Assembly (NCBI RefSeq): GCF_036492245.1
Contig: NZ_AP025286.1
Location: 1,054,001-1,118,000, forward strand
Reading direction: 5' to 3'
Source of the DNA: Treponema bryantii
Lineage (GTDB): Bacteria > Spirochaetota > Spirochaetia > Treponematales > Treponemataceae
Length of the DNA: 64,000 nucleotides
Shown: piece after piece, positions 17,173-24,774 of the stretch
Numbering within the stretch: the first letter of the stretch is position 1
How the letters are laid out: each line of letters begins with the position of its first letter
Notes under the pieces: model-generated
The model's database searches: none
Seen by the model: only the letters and a program-made list of their open reading frames with translations
What the model was told of the DNA's origin: nothing
Position numbers and translations under genes: made by a program

Positions 17173-18693
17173 ATGAAAAAACGTTTAAGATTTTTTTATG
17201 TTATTATGCTGGTCGGTTTAGCAGCCTGTCTATTCTCCTGTAATTTTTTTATAAAACCAGAGGATAATCCTGAAAAAACTAACTACACTGTAACCTTCAA
17301 TGCCAATGATGGAAGCTCAAATCCAAAAACTGCTGTGCAGACCTTTGAAGAGGGAATTGAACAGAAACTAAAAACAGTATCAGTACTTGGCTTTAAAAGA
17401 GAAGATTATACTGTTAAAGGCTGGGCGAAAAAGGCAGATACCGAAGCAGTTGAGTATTTGGACGGTGCAGCCTTTACAGCAACTTCGGATATAACCTTAT
17501 ATGCAGTCTGGACTCCAGAAATTGTGAATGTCAGTTACACTGTAGAACACTATAAGCAGAATATTAATGATGATGGATATACAAAGATTGATACAGATAC
17601 ACAGACACTTTCAGGTATAGTTGGAGAAAAAACAAAGGCTATAGCAAAAACTTATATCGGCTTTACAGCAAAAGCCTTTGAACAGAAAACTCTCTCTAAA
17701 AAGGAATCAAATATTATAAAGATTTATTATGACAGAGATATAATAACCTGGACTTTCAATGCTGATGGTGGAAACTGGGCAGACGGAAAAACTGAATTAT
17801 CCTTTAGTGGAAAATATGGGGCTGACTTTTCTGAAGTTCTTGAAACTCCTGTAAAATCTGATGAAAATGCTGATTATAATTTTTATTGTTGGTATCCAGC
17901 AATACCACAGATATTCGAAGAAAATCTTACCTTTACTGCCTTGTGGAATATAGATAAAAAACTATGTAAAATTGAACATTTTATACAGAATCTTGATGAT
18001 GATGGCTATACAAAGGTAGAAGCTGATACTCAGAATATTAAACTTCCACTAATGAGGGTATCTAGTGAAGTTCCAGATGATTACATAAAAGAATATGAAG
18101 GTTTTAGATATGACCATCATGTCTTAAATGCTCAGTCAAATATTGAATATTACTATGATAGAAAAATCACATCACTCACATTAAATGCTAATGGAGGACA
18201 ATTCGCAGGTGGCGAAATAGAATATAGTCTTTCAAGAAAATTCGGTTCGAAAATTGTAATACATATGGGTGAATCTGCATGGCCATCATATTCAGGTTTT
18301 ATTCTTAAGGGATGGGCTCACTCAAGAGATGCAGCAACTACGGATTATCCTCAGGAACTGTCATTTGAAGTTACAGCTGAAACTTCTGAACTGGTTACTC
18401 TCTATGCTGTCTGGGAGCCGGAAGCAAACCTTAATAACAGTGGTCTGAACTTTGATGATCTTGGAAATGATGTAGAAATTATTGCAGATGGAAATATATA
18501 TAAAGCAATCACTACATTGCAAGGTACATATTGTTACGAGTGGTATTTAAATGATGTAAAGCAGGATTGCGAAGAAAACTCTATTGATTTATCACAGCTT
18601 CCAGCCGGTTATTATATTTTGACTGTAAAAGTGACAAATACTGATACAGGCTTCGTTTATGTTTCAACCTTTGATTTACCTATAGTTTTCTAG
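17173..18693 (+). CDS. Lipoprotein with InlB-type beta repeats
   Basis: The 506-residue protein has a signal ending L-F-S-C, so Cys23 is the likely lipid site (Cys19 is an alternative). The mature part holds several Listeria-Bacteroides (InlB B) repeats: VTFNANDG with GWAKKAD and LYAVW; then WTFNADGGNW with FYCWYP and FTALWN; then LTLNANGGQF with LKGWAHS and LYAVWEP. Between them lie YTVEHYKQN and CKIEHFIQN segments, also known beside such repeats. The last 90 residues form an Ig-like end (CYEWYLNDVKQ). These repeats build extended surface stalks. It is 22 bases upstream of the leucine-rich repeat lipoprotein and probably shares its mRNA, so the two may be displayed together. Confidence 0.88.
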   Translation: MKKRLRFFYVIMLVGLAACLFSCNFFIKPEDNPEKTNYTVTFNANDGSSNPKTAVQTFEEGIEQKLKTVSVLGFKREDYTVKGWAKKADTEAVEYLDGAAFTATSDITLYAVWTPEIVNVSYTVEHYKQNINDDGYTKIDTDTQTLSGIVGEKTKAIAKTYIGFTAKAFEQKTLSKKESNIIKIYYDRDIITWTFNADGGNWADGKTELSFSGKYGADFSEVLETPVKSDENADYNFYCWYPAIPQIFEENLTFTALWNIDKKLCKIEHFIQNLDDDGYTKVEADTQNIKLPLMRVSSEVPDDYIKEYEGFRYDHHVLNAQSNIEYYYDRKITSLTLNANGGQFAGGEIEYSLSRKFGSKIVIHMGESAWPSYSGFILKGWAHSRDAATTDYPQELSFEVTAETSELVTLYAVWEPEANLNNSGLNFDDLGNDVEIIADGNIYKAITTLQGTYCYEWYLNDVKQDCEENSIDLSQLPAGYYILTVKVTNTDTGFVYVSTFDLPIVF

Positions 18694-18715
18694 CACTTAT
18701 TGAGGAGATTTATTT

Positions 18716-21700
18716 ATGAAAACAAAAATATATTCAATTATTTCATTTTTGATGTTATTCTGCTTTATTTCCTGTAATAATATTGTTTCAGATAAAGCTG
18801 AAGCTAATAACGAAGAGGTTTCTGTATCTTTTAGTTTTGGATACAGCAGGGCAATTATTTCTGTGGCAACTCCTGAAAATTATGAATACTCTCTGAAGGG
18901 AACCTTTAATGGTGAAACAACAAACTTTTGTAGAAAACTATCCTATACAGACTTTTTGCAAAAAACGTTTGGTATCAAATGTGGTGAGTGGACTTTTGAA
19001 ATTACAGCATATGATGAAGACAATGCAGTTTTTTCAGATTCACAAAGCGTTACAATCGCTAAAGGTTCAAATAACATTAATTTTTCCCTTCATACAATTC
19101 CAGGTGGATATGGTAGTGTTTCTGTAAAGCTTAAGTTCCCGGACAACAAAGGCGTTGCAAAGGTAACTGCTGCACTTTATGAAGATATAACTGCTGCTGA
19201 TAGCGGAAGATCTTTAACTTTGGCTTCTGATTCAAGCGTAACATTTTCCTATGATTCTGTACCGAGTGGAAAAACACAGATTATTAAATTCTTTTTGTAT
19301 GACAGCAATAACTTTTGCATAGGAAACTATAGTGAAAGTGTTTTTCTTGTAGCAGGAGACAGTGTCACTGTTACACGAAACCTTGCTGCATTAAATTCTT
19401 TTACAGCTACTGTTAGTCTTACTCTTCAAGACCAGCCATATAATGACAGCTTTCTTATATTAAAGGCTGTAAAGGATAACAGAGAGTATACTCTGCAACC
19501 AATACCTGCATCAAATTCATATACTGCAAGTTTGCCTCTTGGAGTTTACAATGTTTATAAAGTAAGCGGAGATACAGGTGTAACTTTGACTGTAAGTGCA
19601 ACTGGTAACTCGAGTGCTGTTGTGAATGTTGAGTCGCCAGAATATAATGCGACTGTAGATTCTATAGAACAGGTCCTTGCTTCATTAACCGGGGAAGAAA
19701 CAATTATTATTGATGGAAATCTATCAAATAGTGAAATAAGCGTAATACGTAATGAAATTAATAAATCTAGTTATCCTGTAAAACTCGATTTAAGTTATGT
19801 ACAAGGATTAGAAAAATTGTCAAATTATGCTTTTTATGACTGTACAAAATTATCATCAATAAAACTACCATCTTCAGTAACTTCTATTGGGGAAAAAGTA
19901 TTTTCCGGTTGTAAAAGATTAGAATCAATAGAAATACCAGATTCAGTAACTTCAATCGAATGGGGGGCATTCCAAAACTGTACAAGTTTAGAATCAATAG
20001 AACTACCATCTTCTGTAACTTCAATAAAGAATCGGGCATTTGATGGCTGTACAAGTTTACAATCAATAGAAATATCAGATTCATTAACTTCTATTGGGGA
20101 ATGTGCATTTTTCGGTTGTAAAAGTTTAGAATCAATAGAAATCCCAGATGCAGTAACTTCAATTGGTGATTCTACATTTAATGGCTGTGAAAAATTGGCC
20201 TCAATAAAACTGCCATCTTCATTAACTTCAATCGAGGACTTGGCATTTAATAACTGTAAAAGTTTAGAATCAATAGAACTACCATCTTCAGTAACTTCTA
20301 TTGGGGAAAAAGTATTTTCCGGTTGTAAAAGTTTAGAATCAATAGAAATCCCAGATTCAGTAACTTCAATTGGTGATTATACATTTAAAGGTTGTGAAAA
20401 ATTAGCCTCAATAAAACTGCCATATTCATTAACATCAATTGGAGATAGTGCATTTTTTGGCTGTAAAAAGTTAGAATCAATAGAAATCCCAGATTTAGTA
20501 ACTTCAATTGGAGACTCGACATTTTATGGCTGTGAAAAATTAAAATTAATAAAACTCCCAGATTCTGCAACATTAATCGGGAAAAAGGCATTTTACGCTT
20601 GTCGTTTAGAATCAATAGAAATCCCAGATTCAGTAACTTCAATTGGAAATAATGCGTTTGAAAACTGTTTTATTTTAGCTTCAATAACAATCCCATCTTC
20701 AGTCACTTCTATTGGGGAATTTACATTTTCTAACTGTGATAGTTTAGAATCAATCGAAATACCATCTTCAGTAACTTCCATTGGAAATTCTGCTTTTGAG
20801 TACTGTGAAAGCTTAGCGTCAATAGAAATTCCATCTTCAGTTACTTCACTTGGGAATTCAGCATTTAGAGGTTGTAAAAATTTAGCCTCAATAAAACTGC
20901 CATATTCATTAACATCAATTGGAGATAGTGCATTTTTTGGCTGTAAAAAGTTAGAATCAATAGAAATCCCAGATTCAGTAACTTCTATTGGTAAATTTGC
21001 ATTTTATAATTGTGCAAGTTTAACATCAATAAAAATACCATCTTCAGTAACTTCAATTGAAGCTGCTACATTTGAATTATGTGAAAAATTAACAACAATA
21101 GAAATACCAGATTCAATAACATCAATCGGAGAATCTGCTTTTGAATACTGTGAAAGTTTAGAGTCAATAGAAATTCCATCTTCAGTTACTTCACTTGGGC
21201 CTTCTGTGTTTAGTTGCTGTAAAAAATTAACTTTTATAAAGATACCAAATGAAATAACTTCAATTGAATATTCAACATTTGATGGCTGTGCATCATTAAC
21301 ATCAGTAGAACTACCATCTTCATTAACTTCTATTGGGGGATTTGCATTCTCCGGTTGTAAAAGTTTAGAATCAATAGAAATCCCAGATTCAGTAACTTCA
21401 ATCGGAGCTTATGCATTTAAGGATACAAGTTTAACATCAATTGCACTACCGACGTCATTGACTTCTATCGAGGAATCTACATTTTCTAGATGTGAAAGTT
21501 TAGAATCTATAACAATACCGTCTTCTGTAACTTCAATTGGAAGAGGAGCATTTTCCAACTGCTCTAGTTTAACATCAATACAAATACCAGATTCAGTTTT
21601 ATCAATCGAATCAGAAGTATTTGATGGTTGTAAAAGTCTAGCATCAATAGAAATACCATCAGCTGTTACTTCTATTGGGTATTCAGCATTTGCTGGCTGC

Positions 21701-21988
21701 TCAAGATTAAAAACAATACAAATACCATCTTTAGTTGTCTCAATCGATGGTCGGGCATTTTATGGCTGTGTAGGTTTAAAATCTATAACCATTCCTGCAT
21801 CTGTTAACAGCATAGGTTCTTTAGTTTTTGTAGGATGTGCGAATCTTACAGATGTATATTTTGAAGATCCTGATTATTGGTTTATGATAAAACCAACCTG
21901 GGAAAAAGAGGCCGTTGATTTAAGTGATTCAAAACTCAATGTGGAATATCTTAAAAGTAATAATTACTGGGAAAAAATAACTGAATAA
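18716..21988 (+). CDS. BspA-like lipoprotein with 29 Treponema-type leucine-rich repeats
   Basis: The 1090-residue protein begins with a lipoprotein signal ending F-I-S-C (Cys20). Residues about 30-330 form two or three beta modules (GEWTFEITAYDEDNAVF, then GYGSVSVKLKF and KVTAALYED); the same module order is found in the lipoprotein at 42236. From residue 380 to 1044 there are 29 tandem repeats of the form C..L.SI.IP.SVTSIG..AF, 27 of 23 residues and two of 22. This is the TpLRR/BspA class (LRR_5), seen in surface proteins that bind fibronectin or other host and bacterial partners. A short capping segment ends the protein. A GAGGAG site precedes the ATG and a terminator follows the stop. Confidence 0.95.
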   Translation: MKTKIYSIISFLMLFCFISCNNIVSDKAEANNEEVSVSFSFGYSRAIISVATPENYEYSLKGTFNGETTNFCRKLSYTDFLQKTFGIKCGEWTFEITAYDEDNAVFSDSQSVTIAKGSNNINFSLHTIPGGYGSVSVKLKFPDNKGVAKVTAALYEDITAADSGRSLTLASDSSVTFSYDSVPSGKTQIIKFFLYDSNNFCIGNYSESVFLVAGDSVTVTRNLAALNSFTATVSLTLQDQPYNDSFLILKAVKDNREYTLQPIPASNSYTASLPLGVYNVYKVSGDTGVTLTVSATGNSSAVVNVESPEYNATVDSIEQVLASLTGEETIIIDGNLSNSEISVIRNEINKSSYPVKLDLSYVQGLEKLSNYAFYDCTKLSSIKLPSSVTSIGEKVFSGCKRLESIEIPDSVTSIEWGAFQNCTSLESIELPSSVTSIKNRAFDGCTSLQSIEISDSLTSIGECAFFGCKSLESIEIPDAVTSIGDSTFNGCEKLASIKLPSSLTSIEDLAFNNCKSLESIELPSSVTSIGEKVFSGCKSLESIEIPDSVTSIGDYTFKGCEKLASIKLPYSLTSIGDSAFFGCKKLESIEIPDLVTSIGDSTFYGCEKLKLIKLPDSATLIGKKAFYACRLESIEIPDSVTSIGNNAFENCFILASITIPSSVTSIGEFTFSNCDSLESIEIPSSVTSIGNSAFEYCESLASIEIPSSVTSLGNSAFRGCKNLASIKLPYSLTSIGDSAFFGCKKLESIEIPDSVTSIGKFAFYNCASLTSIKIPSSVTSIEAATFELCEKLTTIEIPDSITSIGESAFEYCESLESIEIPSSVTSLGPSVFSCCKKLTFIKIPNEITSIEYSTFDGCASLTSVELPSSLTSIGGFAFSGCKSLESIEIPDSVTSIGAYAFKDTSLTSIALPTSLTSIEESTFSRCESLESITIPSSVTSIGRGAFSNCSSLTSIQIPDSVLSIESEVFDGCKSLASIEIPSAVTSIGYSAFAGCSRLKTIQIPSLVVSIDGRAFYGCVGLKSITIPASVNSIGSLVFVGCANLTDVYFEDPDYWFMIKPTWEKEAVDLSDSKLNVEYLKSNNYWEKITE
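19853..21847 (+). repeat. Tandem 69-bp coding repeats (29 units)
   Basis: The DNA behind the leucine-rich repeats is 1995 bases, exactly 29 units of 69 less two codons. The units at 20402-20495 and 20882-20975 are identical over 94 bases, and those starting near 19865 and 20279 are identical over about 50 bases, exactly six units apart. This indicates recent duplication or gene conversion within the array. Confidence 0.9.
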
Positions 21989-22010
21989 CCCATAGTTCAA
22001 CAACTATCCC

Positions 22011-22038
22011 AAAGGACTCCTTGCGGGGTCCTTTTTTA
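22011..22038 (+). terminator. Intrinsic terminator after the leucine-rich repeat gene
   Basis: AAGGACTCC pairs with GGGGTCCTT (one G-T pair) across TTGC, followed by a T-run. Confidence 0.88.
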
Positions 22039-22129
22039 TTGAGTTTTCTCTGCTTTTTGTGTTAAAATCAGCTATTCAAAAATAATAATTTAATAATAAT
22101 CATAGATTTCTTTTTTTGTGGAGCAGTTT

Positions 22130-23263
22130 ATGGATTATGTTTGGATTATTGAGGTGGATTCTTTTTGCGCTGTGATTATGGGAATCCTTTTGTACAGCCT
22201 TTTTAAGAATTACGACAGGCAGACAAAACAGCGTTATTATATGAGGGCAATAATTGCCGGGATTGTTTCTTTTTTATGTGATGTAAACTGGGGGCTTATT
22301 GAAGGCGGTTTTATTCCGGAGCCTCGAGAGGCTAATTTTCTGACTAATGCGGTTTATGAAATTTCTTCTGTCATGATGGGCTATTACTGGCTTTGTTATG
22401 TAGAAACTGCGCTGGATTCAAGGTTTATAAAAACAAAATATCTTAAGCACATTGCTAAGCTTCCGGTAATTATCATTATTGGTGGGGTAATAGCTTCTGT
22501 TTATAATGGTGCACTTTTTTATATTGATACCAATAATTTTTATCATCGCGGCGACTATATTATGCTTCATGTTGCAATGTGTCAGCTTTATACAATTATC
22601 ACGTCTGTTCATGCATTTATAAAATCGCTTGGATGTAAGGTTTGTCTAAAGGCAAAGGAATATAAAATTCTTTCTATGTTTTTGATATTCCCGCTTGTGA
22701 TTGGAATCATTCAGATTGTTGTGCCTGCTGTTCCAAGTGTGAGTGTAGGGGTAACCCTGGCATTCCTGTTTGTTTATATTGATTTACAAAATCTTTTGAT
22801 TTCAGTGGATGCTCTGACTGGTCTGAATAACAGAAATCAGCTTATAAGATTTTTAATCCCCAAATTAAAGGCCGGCGCAGATAACGACAAACTTTATGCT
22901 TTTATGCTTAATGTAAATAAATTCAGAAATATTAATAATTCTTACGGGCATTATGAAGGCGATATGGCTCTGATTCGCTGTGCAAATGCTCTTAAAGCTG
23001 TAAATGATAATACAGCAAATTTTATTGGACGTTATGATAGTGATAAATTTATTATAATAGCTGAACTTGATGATGAAGAAGATGCTATGCGTCTTTGTGA
23101 AAATGTAAGACAGGCATTGATTAAAGAATGCGAAAAAGATGGAATTCTTTATGATTTGTCATTTAGTTTTGGATTTGTAAAGCATACGTCAGAAATGAAA
23201 AAAATGGAGTCGTTTATTTCTGCAGCTGATAAGAAATTAGCTGAAGCTAAAAAGGAAAAATAA
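22130..23263 (+). CDS. Membrane protein with degenerate GGDEF domain
   Basis: The first about 215 residues form six or seven membrane helices. The rest is a GGDEF-fold domain: SVDALTGLNNRNQL is the usual entry, and FGFVKHTSEM near the end matches the last strand. The signature itself is DSDKF (303-307) instead of GGDEF, so two glycines and the Glu are gone and it should not make cyclic di-GMP; it may bind a nucleotide or a partner. I place the start at the ATG at 22130 because a GGAG (22120-22123) sits six bases before it; a GTG at 22118 would include that site in the gene. The intact GGDEF protein at 32248 has a similar membrane part, with the same YIDxxxxFHRG loop between helices. Confidence 0.85.
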   Translation: MDYVWIIEVDSFCAVIMGILLYSLFKNYDRQTKQRYYMRAIIAGIVSFLCDVNWGLIEGGFIPEPREANFLTNAVYEISSVMMGYYWLCYVETALDSRFIKTKYLKHIAKLPVIIIIGGVIASVYNGALFYIDTNNFYHRGDYIMLHVAMCQLYTIITSVHAFIKSLGCKVCLKAKEYKILSMFLIFPLVIGIIQIVVPAVPSVSVGVTLAFLFVYIDLQNLLISVDALTGLNNRNQLIRFLIPKLKAGADNDKLYAFMLNVNKFRNINNSYGHYEGDMALIRCANALKAVNDNTANFIGRYDSDKFIIIAELDDEEDAMRLCENVRQALIKECEKDGILYDLSFSFGFVKHTSEMKKMESFISAADKKLAEAKKEK

Positions 23264-23323
23264 ATAAAGGGTGGTTTCATGGGTCTTTGGTGGGGAAAAT
23301 GGGAGAAACCACCCTTAGAAATA

Positions 23324-23632
23324 CTAATTTAAGAGGCCGAGTAATGCTTCTTTTGGCTGTACGCCTACTGAAGATTTATAGAGCTGGCCGTTTTTGAAAG
23401 TTGCAATGAACGGAATGCTCATAACGTTGAATTGCTGTGCCAGATCTGGTTCGTCGTCAACGTTTACCTTGCAAACTTTGATTTCAGGATGCTCTTCTGC
23501 GAGTTCTGAAACGATAGGGCCGAGCATGCGGCATGGGCCACACCAGGTTGCCCAGAAATCTACGATAACCGGTTTGTCCGATTCCAATACTTCCTTCTGG
23601 AATGTGTCTTTAGTGATATTAAGTTCTGCCAT
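23324..23632 (-). CDS. trxA: Thioredoxin
   Basis: This 102-residue protein is a full-length thioredoxin: DFWATWCGPCRM carries the redox pair Cys31 and Cys34, and the cis-Pro loop reads VMSIPFIATF. It reduces protein disulfides in the cytoplasm. I chose the ATG at 23632 because GGAGG lies eight bases upstream of it; a TTG at 23647 would put that site inside the gene. It has its own strong promoter on the minus strand and points away from the MetQ-like gene. No thioredoxin reductase is in the window. Confidence 0.96.
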   Translation of the reverse strand: MAELNITKDTFQKEVLESDKPVIVDFWATWCGPCRMLGPIVSELAEEHPEIKVCKVNVDDEPDLAQQFNVMSIPFIATFKNGQLYKSSVGVQPKEALLGLLN

Positions 23633-23689
23633 AATTTTATCCTCCAAATGTAGTTGCTGTACACTTAAAACTGTATTGTGTACAATTAA

Positions 23690-23718
23690 AATATACTCAA
23701 TTTAGAATGAATTGTCAA
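23690..23718 (-). promoter_or_regulatory. Promoter for trxA
   Basis: Read on the minus strand: TTGACA (complement of 23713-23718), 17 bases, TATATT (complement of 23690-23695). Two TGTACA palindromes (23658-23663 and 23679-23684) lie just downstream in the leader and could bind a regulator. Confidence 0.8.
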
Positions 23719-23869
23719 GTAAATTGTATGCAATTTAATTAAAAATCAATTGTTATTATTTTTATTTTTTTTCAAAAAAGCTATTGACTATTTTAATATT
23801 ACCTAGTAAACCTATGGGTAATAGAACAACAAAACACCCGGTAACACGGGTTTAGAAGGAGACTTAAAT

Positions 23870-24646
23870 ATGAAAAAAATTATCGCTTTTACAGCCGCAG
23901 TATTTGCTGCAGCAAGTTTGTTTGCCGCTTCAATTAAAGTAGGAGCTACTCCAGAACCACATGCTGATCTTCTTAATTTGATTAAAGATGATCTTAAGGC
24001 AGAAGGTGTTGACCTCAAGATTATTGAGTTTACAGATTATGTTACACCAAACGAAGCTGTTGAATCAGGTGAAATTGATGCTAACTATTTCCAGCACATT
24101 CCATATCTTGAATCATTCAATTCTGAACGTGGATATCACCTTGTAAATGCTGGTGGAATCCATGTTGAACCAATTGCTCTTTATTCAAAGAAAGTAAAGA
24201 ATATTAAGGATCTTAAAAAGAAAGCTCGTATTGCTATTCCTAATGACCCAACAAACGAAGGCCGTGCACTTCTTCTTCTTGCTGATGCTGGTCTTATTAC
24301 TCTTGATCCAAAAGCTGGAATCACTGCTACAGTTCAGGATATTACTTCAAATCCTCTTAAGCTTAAGTTCACAGAAGTAGAAGCTGCTTCTCTTCCACGT
24401 GTACTTGCTGATGTTGATGCGGCAGTAATCAATGGAAACTATGCAATTCCTGCTGGACTTTCTGCAAAGAAAGACGGACTTTATGTTGAAGGTTCTTCTT
24501 CTCCATATGTAAACGTTATTGCAGTAAAAGCTGGTAATGAGAACAAACCAGAAATCCAGGCTTTAGTAAAAGCTCTCAAGAGTGAAAAAGTTCGCAAGTT
24601 CATAGAAGAAAAATATCCAAACGGTGAAGTTGTTGTAGTATTCTAA
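23870..24646 (+). CDS. MetQ/NlpA-like methionine-binding protein without lipobox
   Basis: This 258-residue protein is a periplasmic binding protein of the NlpA/MetQ family: ANYFQHIPYLESFN, IAIPNDPTNEGRALLLL and AAVINGNYAIPAGL are family landmarks. Relatives deliver methionine to the MetNI ABC importer. Unlike usual MetQ proteins, the signal peptide ends S-L-F-A-A-S-I-K with no Cys, so it should be cut by signal peptidase I near 19-20 and be free in the periplasm. No metN or metI is adjacent. An AGAAGGAG site precedes the ATG. A small hairpin (ACCCG at 23836 with CGGGT at 23847) and a TTGACT (23784) lie upstream, but I cannot assign a riboswitch. Confidence 0.88.
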   Translation: MKKIIAFTAAVFAAASLFAASIKVGATPEPHADLLNLIKDDLKAEGVDLKIIEFTDYVTPNEAVESGEIDANYFQHIPYLESFNSERGYHLVNAGGIHVEPIALYSKKVKNIKDLKKKARIAIPNDPTNEGRALLLLADAGLITLDPKAGITATVQDITSNPLKLKFTEVEAASLPRVLADVDAAVINGNYAIPAGLSAKKDGLYVEGSSSPYVNVIAVKAGNENKPEIQALVKALKSEKVRKFIEEKYPNGEVVVVF

Positions 24647-24651
24647 TTAAG

Positions 24652-24667
24652 CGGTAATCGATTACCG
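24652..24667. promoter_or_regulatory. 16-bp perfect palindrome CGGTAATCGATTACCG
   Basis: A perfect palindrome with a central CG pair, typical in form of LacI-family operators. It lies just after the MetQ-like stop and about 70 bases before the dcu promoter. It has no T-run, so it is not a terminator. Confidence 0.45.
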
Positions 24668-24703
24668 AAAAGCGGTGGTTGAGCTTGTCGATGCCACTGG
24701 TCT

Positions 24704-24737
24704 AAATGCCCTGTCGTATAACGGCAGGGCATTTTTA
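24704..24737 (+). terminator. Intrinsic terminator after the MetQ-like gene
   Basis: AATGCCCTG (24705-24713) pairs with CAGGGCATT (24725-24733), followed by a T-rich run. Confidence 0.85.
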
Positions 24738-24738
24738 T

Positions 24739-24767
24739 TTGCATTGAATAAATTTAAGTCTTATAAT
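24739..24767 (+). promoter_or_regulatory. Promoter for the Dcu carrier, apparently leaderless
   Basis: TTGCAT (24739-24744) and TATAAT (24762-24767) with a 17-base spacer. The ATG at 24775 lies eight bases after the -10 box, where transcription should begin, and there is no Shine-Dalgarno sequence. Confidence 0.65.
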
Positions 24768-24774
24768 TTTTTAT

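Noticed and set aside
19853-21847. Regular 69-bp repeats considered as a CRISPR array
   Set aside because: The whole array is one open frame coding leucine-rich repeats, with no constant repeat and variable spacer pattern.
23760-23869. Possible SAM or methionine riboswitch before the MetQ-like gene
   Set aside because: Only one small hairpin (ACCCG/CGGGT) and a loose GGTAAT repeat are visible; no core of a known riboswitch was recognised.
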